Positions 16,152 through 24,927 of a DNA stretch of 64,000 nt are shown piece after piece. A program made the translations under genes and the position numbers. Source of the DNA: Bacteroidota bacterium (GTDB lineage Bacteria; Bacteroidota; Bacteroidia; Chitinophagales; Saprospiraceae). The DNA lies in NCBI GenBank assembly GCA_018222965.1, contig JAAEZH010000015.1, positions 1 to 64,000 on the forward strand, in the 5' to 3' direction. The notes beneath the pieces are model-generated. The model saw nothing but the letters and a program-made list of their open reading frames with translations, made no database searches and was not told where the DNA came from. Positions within the stretch are counted from its first letter, which is position 1; every line of letters begins with the position of its first letter.

Positions 16152-17333
16152 TTATTTTACAGTGGCTAAATACACACTGGCGTATGTTCCGACTCGATCC
16201 AGGGCATGCTGTTTAAGGGTTTCTTCCTCTTCAAATTCGACGCGATCAAGCACAAAGTCCGGGAAAAAGTCTACCTCAGGAGCTGCAGAACGCAGCAAAA
16301 TCCGGGTTCCCGAATGGCTGTTTTTCAAAATCAGGTGCCATTCTTCCTCCAGTGCTTCAGGCATATGTTGGGCCAGCCAATCCTGATGATCCAACAAAAT
16401 AAAATGAGAGTATGACCCCGGATTTTTCTGAAGAAATTCAGCCAGGGTATTGGTATGGGTCTTTACCCGATCGATTCGATCTATGAGCAATTCCTGATTA
16501 TCTGCCTTCAGATATTCCGGACAGCAATCTTTCGAATAATAGCCGTGCAGGTATAAATGGTAGAAGTAATTTTCATTCGCCGGAAGGCTGAGGAAAACAT
16601 TGCGCAGGCATTTTCTCACATAACCCGGAATCCCCTTCTCATAGCGATCAAAAAACAACTTTTGCTGGGCGCGAGGCACCCCGACCAGACTCATGGTCAA
16701 ATGCTGATTAAGTGCCCATTCTACCAGGCCATCCAAAATCCGGCGTTCCACCGCTTTGTAAATCTCTTGCTGAGCCTGCATATCCGGAGCAGCAAACAGG
16801 GCTTTCATCTGCTTTCTCAATCCACGCTTGGAGGTAAAATACTGTCGGGCGAGCCAGGCAAAGGTTCCGGAAGAGCCGTAATAGTAAAAGGATTTGCGCA
16901 GCCCTTTGCCGGTAAACATGCGGATATTCCGATCCCAATATTCCTGGGCAGAGGCGGGAAGAAAAGGACGTAAACGGGTTTCATACCGGATGATTGCATC
17001 GGGATCTTGTCCCATGCCAAACATTTGAAATAACTGCTCGTGGGTGAGATTTACAAGAGCAGCCCTTTTCAGTTCCAGCAGCGCATTCTGCCTGAAATTC
17101 ACATCCACACAATGGATGGCTTTTGGATCATCCAACAAATATTCCAGGGCATTACATCCTGCACTGGTAATCATAACCACTTCACTGTCGGGACCAAAAT
17201 GGAGGAGAGCCCGGTCGCAGCGAGGATCTTCCCAACAGGTGTTGTAAACCAGGTTCTTAGTATGTACCCGGCGGAATGTCCAGTTGCGGATCTTATCCCG
17301 CCGGGTCCTTAGAGGAGTGTGTGTTGCAGCCAT
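16152..17333 (-). CDS. btaA: DUF3419 protein, BtaA-like aminocarboxypropyl transferase
   Basis: 393 residues from the ATG at 17333; a GTG at 17354 would add seven residues. DUF3419 proteins transfer the 3-amino-3-carboxypropyl group of SAM to diacylglycerol, the first step of betaine-lipid (DGTS) synthesis. Seen: YNTCWEDPRCD (about 30-40), ITSAGCNALEYLL (about 55-67) and HCVDVNFRQNALLELK, the SAM-fold motifs of this family; a C-terminal half with several LLDHQDW/WHLILKNS strands follows. Length fits BtaA (about 400). The BtaB-like methyltransferase begins five bases downstream. A TACATTTG box at 17345-17338 (minus strand), the consensus -7 element of Bacteroidota, lies so close to the ATG that the transcript would be nearly leaderless. 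Confidence 0.8.
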   Translation of the reverse strand: MAATHTPLRTRRDKIRNWTFRRVHTKNLVYNTCWEDPRCDRALLHFGPDSEVVMITSAGCNALEYLLDDPKAIHCVDVNFRQNALLELKRAALVNLTHEQLFQMFGMGQDPDAIIRYETRLRPFLPASAQEYWDRNIRMFTGKGLRKSFYYYGSSGTFAWLARQYFTSKRGLRKQMKALFAAPDMQAQQEIYKAVERRILDGLVEWALNQHLTMSLVGVPRAQQKLFFDRYEKGIPGYVRKCLRNVFLSLPANENYFYHLYLHGYYSKDCCPEYLKADNQELLIDRIDRVKTHTNTLAEFLQKNPGSYSHFILLDHQDWLAQHMPEALEEEWHLILKNSHSGTRILLRSAAPEVDFFPDFVLDRVEFEEEETLKQHALDRVGTYASVYLATVK

Positions 17334-17519
17334 TACCCAAATGTACCCGGGCAATGTCTGCTGGATATTAAGCCAAATTTATCCTTTGGTTAATTTTTTA
17401 AAGTTGAGTTTGGGGGAGGTCGGTTCTCGCTTTGCTCAGCGGTTGGGTTGAGTGGAGGGCAAATGCAAATGAGATCCGTTTTACTTTTTGAAGAATAGTC
17501 GTTCTTTACCCAACTCCCA

Positions 17520-17600
17520 CACGGAACCAACGGAACCAACGGAATAAACACCATTACACCCCTACACCATTACACCATTACACCATTACACCATTACACC
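17520..17600. repeat. Tandem repeats directly after ettA
   Basis: Three ACGGAACCA-type nonamers (from about 17520) are followed by at least four ACACCATT octamers ending at the ettA stop codon. The nonamer is the one found in the array at 6437-6526. The repeats lie in the 3' untranslated region of the minus-strand gene. Confidence 0.8.
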
Positions 17601-19276
17601 TAAGAAGCAAAGGTATCCTTAAACTTCGGCCGCTTTGGAGTAATATCACCCAGGCGATCCATCTTGGCTTTTTCGTATGCCGAGAAGTTTCCTTCAAAGA
17701 AAATCACTTCTCCCTCGTCTTCAAAGGAGAGAATGTGTGTAGCCAGACGGTCCATAAACCAACGGTCGTGCGAAATTAATAATACGCAACCGGCAAAGTT
17801 TTCGAGGGCTTCCTCGAGAGCTCGCAGGGTATTTACATCGATATCGTTGGTAGGTTCATCAAGGAGGACAACATTGCCGCCTTCTTTCAGCGTCATAGCC
17901 AGGTGTACCCGGTTTCGCTCTCCACCAGAGAGTACGCCGACCTTTTTCTGTTGATCACCACCACTAAAATTAAAGCGACTGATGTAGGCCCGGCTGTTGA
18001 TGGAAGAATTTCCGACTTGAAGAATATCCTCCCCGCCAGACACAACTTGCCAGACTGTTTTCTCCGGATGCAGATCTTCGTGGGTTTGATCCACATAAGC
18101 CAGTTGCACCGTTTCTCCAATCGTAACACTGCCTTTATCCGGCTGCTCTTTTCCCATCAGGATGCGGAAAAGCGTACTCTTTCCAACACCGTTGGCACCA
18201 ATAATACCGACGATAGCATTTTTAGGAATATCGAAATTCAGATTATCAAACAACACCCGACCATCGTATGCTTTGCTGAGTCCTTCTACTTCAATAACCT
18301 TATCTCCCAGACGAGGGCCATCGGGAATAAACAACTGCAATCGTTGTTCTTTGGCTTTTGTCTCTTCATCCCGCAGCTTCTCATAAGCATTCAAACGGGC
18401 TTTCCCTTTTGTCTGGCGGGCTTTTGGCGACATCCGTACCCATTCCAATTCTCGCTCCAGGGTCTTTTGGCGCTTGGCATCTGCCCGCTCTTCCATTTCC
18501 AGGCGCTTGGCTTTTTGTTCGAGCCAGGAAGAATAGTTGCCTTCCCAGGGAATACCTTCTCCGCGGTCGAGTTCCAAAATCCAACCGGCCACATTATCCA
18601 AAAAGTAGCGGTCGTGAGTTACGGCAATAACCGTACCCGGGAAATGCTGCAGGTATTGTTCCAGCCAATGCACACTTTCTGCATCCAGGTGGTTGGTAGG
18701 CTCATCGAGCAAGAGGATATCCGGCGAGCTCAGCAAAAGACGGCAAAGAGCTACCCGACGACGTTCCCCGCCGGAAAGGACACTTACAGAAGCATCTGAT
18801 GGCGGACAACGAAGCGCATCCATGGCTGTTTCCAAACGATGATCCAGTTCCCATGCCTGAGATTGATCCAGTTTTTCAGTCAGTTCTCCCTGTTTGGCGA
18901 TCAGGTCGTTCATCTCGTCATCGGTCATGGGCTCGGCAAATTTGAGGTTGATTTCCTCGTATTCTTTCAGCATATCCACGATGTGCTGCACGCCTTCTTC
19001 CACAACTTCCCGCACGGTCTTTGACTCGTCGAGTTGGGGCTCCTGTTCCAGGTACCCAATCTTGTACTCGCTTTCAAATTCGATTTTGCCTTCATAATTT
19101 TGATCGATTCCGGCAATGATCTTCAAAAGAGAGGATTTACCCGAACCGTTCAGACCGAGAACTCCGATCTTAGCGCCGTAAAAGAAAGAGAGATATATAT
19201 TTTTGAGAACCTGCTTATTCGGAGGGAACGTTTTATTTACCCCCTGCATGGAAAAAATGATCTTTTCGTTGGCCAT
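17600..19276 (-). CDS. ettA: Energy-dependent translational throttle protein EttA (ABC-F)
   Basis: 558-residue soluble ABC-F ATPase that binds the ribosomal E site and adjusts the first elongation step to the ATP/ADP state. Two ABC modules: Walker A GLNGSGKSS (about 41-49) with signature LSGGERRRVAL, and Walker A GANGVGKST with signature LSGGERNRVHL. Both Walker B segments (LLLDEPTNHLD and VLLDEPTNDID) are complete. The linker of about 80 residues between them is the P-site tRNA-interaction region (ELEWVRMSPKARQTKGKARL). Length and motif content match EttA and exclude the longer Uup and antibiotic-resistance ABC-F types. Its stop codon is immediately followed by tandem short repeats. Confidence 0.92.
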   Translation of the reverse strand: MANEKIIFSMQGVNKTFPPNKQVLKNIYLSFFYGAKIGVLGLNGSGKSSLLKIIAGIDQNYEGKIEFESEYKIGYLEQEPQLDESKTVREVVEEGVQHIVDMLKEYEEINLKFAEPMTDDEMNDLIAKQGELTEKLDQSQAWELDHRLETAMDALRCPPSDASVSVLSGGERRRVALCRLLLSSPDILLLDEPTNHLDAESVHWLEQYLQHFPGTVIAVTHDRYFLDNVAGWILELDRGEGIPWEGNYSSWLEQKAKRLEMEERADAKRQKTLERELEWVRMSPKARQTKGKARLNAYEKLRDEETKAKEQRLQLFIPDGPRLGDKVIEVEGLSKAYDGRVLFDNLNFDIPKNAIVGIIGANGVGKSTLFRILMGKEQPDKGSVTIGETVQLAYVDQTHEDLHPEKTVWQVVSGGEDILQVGNSSINSRAYISRFNFSGGDQQKKVGVLSGGERNRVHLAMTLKEGGNVVLLDEPTNDIDVNTLRALEEALENFAGCVLLISHDRWFMDRLATHILSFEDEGEVIFFEGNFSAYEKAKMDRLGDITPKRPKFKDTFAS

Positions 19277-19419
19277 ACTTGTGATTTTGGAGCGCTAAAA
19301 TACAGGTTTATGCCGGGGAAACCCAAACAAGTTTTTAAGAGCTTGTTCGGGTCAGATTGTTAGTATGCCGGGCCAAAAAAATATCCAGCCGCCGATTACC
19401 GACTATATTTCTACAAACG

Positions 19420-20856
19420 TCAAGCCTGATTCTCCGGCCAAAAGCTTCGTTCGCGGTGCTTTAGCTCAACGGTTACGCCTTCGCGTTGGGCAAGACGTGC
19501 TGCCAGTTGTTCGGCAGAGAACACCGAGCGATGTTGTCCGCCGGTACAGCCAAAGCTTACCTGCAAGTCGGTAAATTCCCTTTCCAGATAAGTGTCTACT
19601 GCCCGGTCAACCAGGGTAAATACCGGCTCGAGGAAGTCACCAATTCCGCTTTTTTCTTTCAGGAATTGCTGGACACCAGCATTCAAGCCGGTAAGGGGTT
19701 TATACTCTTCGAAGCGGCCGGGATTGAGCAAAGGACGACAGTCAAAAATATATCCACCACCATTGCCGGAAGGGTCTTCCGGCAATCCGCGTTTGTATGA
19801 AAAGCTGGTGATTCGAACGGTGAGATCTGTCGACTTTTGTTCTGCTGGCATCGGAAAAGAATTATATGTTTTCGAAAGGGCTTCCTCAATCACACTAACA
19901 TCCACGGGAAAATCTACCTGGGCAAACAACCAACGGGCATTCTCCAGTGCGAAGGGAATACTTTGGATAAAATGCGGTTTTTTCTGCACCAGGCCCCGAA
20001 AGCCATAGGCTCCCAAAACCTGCAGGGTACGCAACAACACAAAGCCATAATACGATTTGCGGAAACGCGCCTTGTCAATATCTGAATATTGCTGCACCTC
20101 CCCCATGTAATAATCCAACAATTGTTCGCGCACTTCTGCCGGCATTTGTGCTTTTGCCTGCCAAAGCAGAGAGGCCACGTCATAAGCAACCGGCCCTTTT
20201 CGCCCGCCCTGATAATCGATAAAGTAAGGCTTCCCTCCCTGAAAAATCACATTGCGGGACTGGCAGTCACGCAGCATAAAGTACCAGGCAGGAGCTTCCA
20301 TCAACCAATCGAGCAAAGCATTATAAGCCTGCTCTAAAGCGGCTTCATCAAAGGGGACCTCCTGCAATTTCAGATAGAAATACTTGAAATAATCCAGATC
20401 CCACCGCATAGCTGTTCGATCGAATCGAGCAGCCGGGTAGGCAGATTCATAAGGCAGATCTTTGTCTCCCAGGATTTGGATTCGCGCCAGTTCGGCCAGG
20501 ACCAATTTGTATTTTTCAATCAAATTCGGACCAAATGTTTCGCCATCGGCAGGCAAATCCTTATAGAGGGAATGCGCTCCGAGGTCTTCCTGCAAATACA
20601 AATAGCCATTCGCCGAAAGGCCATAAATAGCCGGTACAGCGAGCCCTAATTGATCAAAATGCCGGGAAAAATCCAGGAAGGCTTTATTCTCTTTCAGATC
20701 TTCGTTCCAGGTTGCGATGGCTTGTTTATCTCCGCCCGAAACGCGAAAGTAGCGGCGGGAGGATCCGGCCAGCGGCAAAGGCACAATGTTTTCCGCTTCC
20801 GCGAATGCCCACTCGCGAAACAGTTTTTTTATGCCTTGTTCGATCTGATTATCCAA
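19420..20856 (-). CDS. AmgK-like sugar kinase fused to RapZ C-terminal domain
   Basis: 478 residues in two parts. Residues 1 to about 325 are an aminoglycoside-phosphotransferase-fold kinase: LAGSSRRYFRV (29-39), RDCQSRN (196-202, Brenner-type catalytic loop) and FIDYQGGRKGP (212-222, Mg-binding Asp). These segments resemble AmgK, the MurNAc/GlcNAc anomeric kinase of cell-wall recycling. Residues about 345-478 are the RapZ C-terminal domain, with its signature GCTGGQHRS (436-444). In E. coli RapZ this domain senses glucosamine-6-phosphate. The P-loop N-terminal domain of RapZ is absent. The fusion could couple sugar kinase activity to amino-sugar levels, which is inference. It follows obgE by 18 bases in an adk-obgE-kinase operon. 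Confidence 0.8.
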   Translation of the reverse strand: MDNQIEQGIKKLFREWAFAEAENIVPLPLAGSSRRYFRVSGGDKQAIATWNEDLKENKAFLDFSRHFDQLGLAVPAIYGLSANGYLYLQEDLGAHSLYKDLPADGETFGPNLIEKYKLVLAELARIQILGDKDLPYESAYPAARFDRTAMRWDLDYFKYFYLKLQEVPFDEAALEQAYNALLDWLMEAPAWYFMLRDCQSRNVIFQGGKPYFIDYQGGRKGPVAYDVASLLWQAKAQMPAEVREQLLDYYMGEVQQYSDIDKARFRKSYYGFVLLRTLQVLGAYGFRGLVQKKPHFIQSIPFALENARWLFAQVDFPVDVSVIEEALSKTYNSFPMPAEQKSTDLTVRITSFSYKRGLPEDPSGNGGGYIFDCRPLLNPGRFEEYKPLTGLNAGVQQFLKEKSGIGDFLEPVFTLVDRAVDTYLEREFTDLQVSFGCTGGQHRSVFSAEQLAARLAQREGVTVELKHRERSFWPENQA

Positions 20857-20874
20857 TAGTTGGGATTTGGGATC

Positions 20875-21876
20875 TTAATCCTGCTCCGCATGCATCTCTT
20901 TCCAGATGAGGTCTTTGAGTGCATCCAGTCCTTTTTGAGCTACGGATGAAATGAATACATAGGGAATCGCGTCGGGCAGTTCCTTCTCCAGTAAGCCCTT
21001 TAGCTCTTCATCGAGCATATCCGATTTGGTAATAGCCAGGATTCTCGGTTTGTCGAGCAATTCCTGATTGTACTGAAACAGCTCGTTGAGCAATACCTCG
21101 TATTCCTTTTTGATGCTCTCCGTATCACAGGGGATCATAAACAGGAGGATGGAATTGCGCTCAATATGTCGCAGAAAACGATGGCCGAGCCCTTTTCCTT
21201 CATGCGCTTTCTCAATAATTCCGGGAATATCTGCCATCACGAAAGAACGATGGTCCCGGTATTTTACGATACCCAAATTAGGCACCAGCGTCGTAAAAGG
21301 ATAATTGGCGATTTTGGGTTTGGCGGCCGAAACGACCGACAACAAAGTAGATTTTCCGGCATTCGGGAATCCAACCAGGCCGACATCTGCCAGCACTTTA
21401 AGTTCCAGGATTTTCCATTCTTCTTTGCCATCCTGCCCGGGTTGAGAATAACGGGGCGTCTGATTGGTAGAAGATTTGAAGTGACTGTTGCCCAATCCTC
21501 CCATACCTCCTTCAACCAGGATCCTTTCCTCTCCGTGTTTGGTGATTTCCATATTGATCTCACCGGTCTCAACGTCTTTGGCTACCGTACCGAGTGGCAC
21601 ATCCAACACAATGTCGTCTCCGTTTTTTCCGGTGCGGTGGTTTTCACTTCCGTTTCCGCCCCGGCCGGCAACTACATGCTTTCGATACTTCAAATTGAGA
21701 AGGGTCCAGACATTTTCGTTGCCTCGCAAAATCACATGTCCGCCGCGTCCGCCATCACCGCCATCGGGACCTCCTTTAGGGTTTCCCTTGGTGCGAAGCA
21801 AATGAGAGGAACCTGCTCCGCCGGCACCAGACCGGCAGCAGATTTTTACATAATCGACAAAATTCTGCTCTGCCAT
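20875..21876 (-). CDS. obgE: GTPase Obg
   Basis: 333-residue ribosome-associated GTPase needed for 50S assembly and stress control. The glycine-rich Obg fold takes residues 1-158, with repeats such as [12 protein letters not shown] and [17 protein letters not shown]. The G domain follows, with G1 GFPNAGKS (about 166-173), G3 DIPGIIEKA and G4 TKSD. The C-terminal domain of some Obg proteins is absent, as usual in this phylum. It sits 20 bases after adk and 18 bases before the AmgK-RapZ gene, so the three are co-transcribed. Confidence 0.95.
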   Translation of the reverse strand: MAEQNFVDYVKICCRSGAGGAGSSHLLRTKGNPKGGPDGGDGGRGGHVILRGNENVWTLLNLKYRKHVVAGRGGNGSENHRTGKNGDDIVLDVPLGTVAKDVETGEINMEITKHGEERILVEGGMGGLGNSHFKSSTNQTPRYSQPGQDGKEEWKILELKVLADVGLVGFPNAGKSTLLSVVSAAKPKIANYPFTTLVPNLGIVKYRDHRSFVMADIPGIIEKAHEGKGLGHRFLRHIERNSILLFMIPCDTESIKKEYEVLLNELFQYNQELLDKPRILAITKSDMLDEELKGLLEKELPDAIPYVFISSVAQKGLDALKDLIWKEMHAEQD

Positions 21877-21896
21877 GTGGCCGGCGGTTTAGTAAC

Positions 21897-22475
21897 TTAA
21901 ATTTCTTTATCAATAGCCGTGCAAAGGCGGTCAAATATCTCTTCAATGGATCCAATACCGTCGATCTTTTGGGACTTGCCCTTTTTATCGTAGTAATCGA
22001 ATACGGGAGCTGTTTCACTATTGTAGACCTCGATCCGGTTGCGAATGATCGACTCATCATTATCATCGGGACGGCCGGATGTTTTTCCGCGCTCCAGAAT
22101 ACGCTTTACAATTTCTTCGTCGTCTACTTCCAGAGAAAGCAGGGCGGTAACTTCTTCCTTGCGCTCTCCGAGCAAAACATCCAGTGCTTCTGCCTGAGCC
22201 ACGGTGCGAGGGAAGCCGTCGAAAATATATCCAGCAACATCCGGATTCGCTTCTACCTTGTTACGAAGCATGCCAATAGTAACCGAATCCGGCACCAACT
22301 CTCCTTTTTCAATGTAACTTTTTGCCTCCTGGCCCAGAGGGGTGTTGTTACCCATTTCATAGCGAAACAGATCACCGGTAGAAATATGCAAAAGGTCATA
22401 TTTCTCGGTCAAACGGGCAGCCTGGGTTCCTTTACCACTACCCGGAGGGCCAAAAAGAATTAAATTGATCATCAA
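21897..22475 (-). CDS. adk: Adenylate kinase
   Basis: 192-residue enzyme converting ATP and AMP into two ADP. The P-loop GPPGSGKGTQAA is at residues about 9-20, the AMP-binding stretch STGDLFRYEM follows, then FDGFPRTVAQAEAL and the Arg-rich ERGKTSGRPDD. The LID is short and lacks the four zinc-binding cysteines of many bacterial enzymes, so this is the short form. Two adjacent ATG codons (22475 and 22472) are possible starts. It is the first gene of the adk-obgE-AmgK/RapZ operon; the gap of about 110 bases before it separates it from the NlpC/P60 gene. Confidence 0.95.
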   Translation of the reverse strand: MMINLILFGPPGSGKGTQAARLTEKYDLLHISTGDLFRYEMGNNTPLGQEAKSYIEKGELVPDSVTIGMLRNKVEANPDVAGYIFDGFPRTVAQAEALDVLLGERKEEVTALLSLEVDDEEIVKRILERGKTSGRPDDNDESIIRNRIEVYNSETAPVFDYYDKKGKSQKIDGIGSIEEIFDRLCTAIDKEI

Positions 22476-22587
22476 TAAAAATTTAGAAAAGTACCAGGTT
22501 AGGCGTGGTACAGATTAATCAGGTCCGCGAAAATACGGAATAAAATTTTGCTATCCGAACCAGACCGTGGTTTTCAGCCCCTGACTA

Positions 22588-23100
22588 TTATTGGTCGATT
22601 ACGTTACGGATGGTCGCGTATTTTGAAGACCAGTAGCTCGACTCTTCTATATTGTCGATTACCACGCCCCTCGATGAGGTAGCATGAATCACCCGAATCC
22701 CTTCAGGTCCGTTGGATACAACAAGTGCAACGTGAAATACATTCCCGCTTTTGCGTTTTCTAAAAAACACCAAATCCCCTGGCTGTGCATCACGCGGACT
22801 AACCGGACTTCCTTCTGTTTCCTGAACACCAGACTGATGGGTGAGGTCAATGCCAAAATTACCCATTACATAACAGGTAAAACCAGAACAATCAAAGCCT
22901 TTTGGGCTCATTCCGGCGTATTTATACCTGGTCCCTTCGTATTTCCGGGCATATGTCACAATTTCACTCCTAAGGCCATCCTCTTTAACAGCTTTGGAGG
23001 TACTGCCACCCGGCTGATAGGGCTGAAAGCTACTACAGCCTAATAAACTGTATGTCAGCAAGATAGCACCTAAATAAAAAATAATTTGGATTTTTTTCAT
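22588..23100 (-). CDS. NlpC/P60 family lipoprotein endopeptidase
   Basis: 170-residue cell-wall hydrolase. The N-terminus is a lipoprotein signal with the lipobox LLGC (Cys about 22), so it is anchored to a membrane. The NlpC/P60 (C40) domain covers about 45-170, with the catalytic Cys in GFDCSGF (about 69-75), a motif GDLVFF, the His in HVALVVS and a third polar residue in IHATSSRGV. This family cuts gamma-D-Glu-diaminopimelate bonds in peptide stems. There is no SH3 domain. It is transcribed apart from adk, with a promoter that must lie in the 23101-23247 gap. Confidence 0.88.
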   Translation of the reverse strand: MKKIQIIFYLGAILLTYSLLGCSSFQPYQPGGSTSKAVKEDGLRSEIVTYARKYEGTRYKYAGMSPKGFDCSGFTCYVMGNFGIDLTHQSGVQETEGSPVSPRDAQPGDLVFFRKRKSGNVFHVALVVSNGPEGIRVIHATSSRGVVIDNIEESSYWSSKYATIRNVIDQ

Positions 23101-23162
23101 CGAATTATGATACTTTTTTCCCGAAGCACGTCATAAGGTACGGAAGGTTAGTTGATGGATGT

Positions 23163-23208
23163 ACATGCGGTCACGGTTTTACCGATGGCCGCATTTTTTT
23201 TCTAACGT
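23163..23208 (+). terminator. Orphan hairpin with T-run on the plus strand
   Basis: ATGCGG (about 23164) pairs with CCGCAT, with an inner CGGT/ACCG pair, followed directly by a run of eight T on the plus strand. The adjacent genes are both on the minus strand, so no annotated plus-strand transcript needs it. It may end a short antisense or small RNA from the upstream region of the NlpC gene. Confidence 0.45.
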
Positions 23209-23247
23209 TTGAAGCGTACAATTCAGCTGTTATCCAATTCCTAATTA

Positions 23248-24030
23248 TTAGTCTCTTAACACCTTGAAAGAGTCGGAGGACTCCAAAAATGGATACCTGC
23301 TCCTGTAGGCTTTCAATTTTTCCAGCGAAAGAACGCTGGTTTCTATAGATTCCGTATCTCCTGCCTCAAACAACGGGTTTCCCTGAAAATCAATCAAACA
23401 ACTTTTCCCCGGATATTCGATGCCGTTCCCATCACTTCCCGTTCGATTAACACCTGCTACATAGGCCTGGTTTTCGATAGCGCGTGCCTGCAACAACTTA
23501 GTCCAGGCAGACACCCGCGCCGAAGGCCAGTTGGCTACATAAACCAGCAGATCGTAATAGGGATCTGTATTGCGACTCCAAACGGGAAACCGAAGGTCGT
23601 AACAAATCAGGGGGCAAATTCGCCAGTTCCGAATCTGTACACTCAAGCGCTCATAGCCTGCCGAAAAGTGATCGGCCTCGCCGCCATAAGCAAAAAGGTG
23701 CCGCTTGTCATAGGTAAAATATTTCCCATCGGGCTGCATCCAAATCAAGCGATTGTAATAACTACCACGATCTTCACAAATCAAACTTCCGCTCACCACC
23801 GCTCCGGTCTGTACAGCCTGCTCCCGCATCCAGTCAATCGTGGGACCAGGATATATTTCTGCCTGTTTGGCAGCTTCCATAAAAAAGCCGGTGGTAAACA
23901 TTTCGGGCAACAGGATGAGATCGGTCTGCCCTTTCAGTGTTTTTAGCCTTTCGGCGAAAGCCGCTTTATTAGCTTCAGCATCAGCCCAGGCTAATGGAGA
24001 TTGTACGGTCGTAATGCGGAGTTCTGACAT
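23248..24030 (-). CDS. Nitrilase-family amidase (omega-amidase YafV-like)
   Basis: 260 residues from the ATG at 24030; the longer reading from 24129 runs into the terminator region of rplY and is unlikely. The catalytic triad of the carbon-nitrogen hydrolase family is visible: Glu in LLPEMFTTGF, Lys in YDKRHLFAYGG and Cys in PLICYDLRFP. The surrounding segments fit the omega-amidase group that hydrolyses alpha-ketoglutaramate or alpha-ketosuccinamate, repair products of glutamine and asparagine transamination. An exact 13-bp motif TTCGCCGAAAGGC lies in the coding strand (23946-23958). The gene stands alone on the minus strand, before the NlpC gene. Confidence 0.82.
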   Translation of the reverse strand: MSELRITTVQSPLAWADAEANKAAFAERLKTLKGQTDLILLPEMFTTGFFMEAAKQAEIYPGPTIDWMREQAVQTGAVVSGSLICEDRGSYYNRLIWMQPDGKYFTYDKRHLFAYGGEADHFSAGYERLSVQIRNWRICPLICYDLRFPVWSRNTDPYYDLLVYVANWPSARVSAWTKLLQARAIENQAYVAGVNRTGSDGNGIEYPGKSCLIDFQGNPLFEAGDTESIETSVLSLEKLKAYRSRYPFLESSDSFKVLRD

Positions 24031-24124
24031 ACTACAAAAATGCAGCCGCCTGCTTAAATAAACAATTTTACGCCCAAGAAAGTATGAAAGTCGAAGTATT
24101 CCAGACAGGTTGACACCTCTACAA

Positions 24125-24156
24125 AGCAAAAAAGGTACGACCCGAGGGCCGTACCT
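24125..24156 (-). terminator. Terminator of the rplY transcript
   Basis: Arms AGGTACG (24133-24139) and CGTACCT (24150-24156), with an inner CCC/GGG pair. On the minus strand a T-rich run follows at about 24132-24125, 37 bases after the rplY stop. Confidence 0.85.
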
Positions 24157-24192
24157 ACTATATAGATTGTTTCAAATAATTTGGGTTCGAAT

Positions 24193-24831
24193 TTATTCGT
24201 CGCCTCCCTCTTCGCCTTCGCCTTCACCTTCTTCGCCCTCTTCACCTGCTGCTTCCTCTTCTTCTTCGAGGCCTGCGGCACGCATAGCACGTGGTACATC
24301 GACCAGAGCAACTGGTGTATTGGGCGAACTCAGGATCTGAACTTCATCACCAATCTGGATGTCGCGTACACGTACAGACATTCCCAGCTTAAGGTGTGAG
24401 ATATTAAGAACCAGTTCTTCTACCAGATTCTCAGGAGTAGTTTTGACTTTAACGCGTCGCAGAGACTGCTGCAGTTTACCACCATTCATCACTCCGGGAG
24501 ATGTTCCTTCAAAACGCACTGGCAAAGCAACCTTTACAGGTTTCCCTTCAACCAACTGCAGGAAATCAATATGCTCAATCTCTTCCGTTACCGGATGAAA
24601 CTGCACATCCTTCACGATTGCACGGTACTGCTTACCATCAGCGGTAATATCAGCTACTTTGAAATCAGGCGTATAGATCAAATCTTTTACGTCACCCTTG
24701 GTGGTGGTAAAGTGTACCACGTCGTCACCTCCATACATTACACATGGAATGCTGCCTGTTTTACGGGCGACTTTGGCTGACTTGGACCCGGTGTTGGTCC
24801 TTGGATCTACGGTTATAGCTACGGTATTCAT
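24193..24831 (-). CDS. rplY: Large ribosomal subunit protein bL25 (long CTC form)
   Basis: 212-residue ribosomal protein that binds 5S rRNA. Residues 1-90 form the L25 beta-barrel (IPCVMYGGDDVVHF, FHPVTEEIEHIDF). Residues about 90-185 are the additional TL5/CTC domain (KVALPVRFEGTSPGVMNGG). The tail is a long Glu/Gly stretch, common in Bacteroidota. It follows the prs gene after 96 bases, a pairing seen in many bacteria, and ends with a strong terminator. Confidence 0.93.
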   Translation of the reverse strand: MNTVAITVDPRTNTGSKSAKVARKTGSIPCVMYGGDDVVHFTTTKGDVKDLIYTPDFKVADITADGKQYRAIVKDVQFHPVTEEIEHIDFLQLVEGKPVKVALPVRFEGTSPGVMNGGKLQQSLRRVKVKTTPENLVEELVLNISHLKLGMSVRVRDIQIGDEVQILSSPNTPVALVDVPRAMRAAGLEEEEEAAGEEGEEGEGEGEEGGDE

Positions 24832-24927
24832 TACTAATGAATTCTATTCTTCTATTCAAAAATGCACGCAAAGATAGGCTTTTTCAGCAAAGAGAGAAAG
24901 CCCCGTTCGTTTTTTTCTATAAAATAA

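Noticed and set aside
17520-17600. CRISPR array
   Set aside because: The units are 8-9 bp and contiguous, with no spacers and no cas genes.
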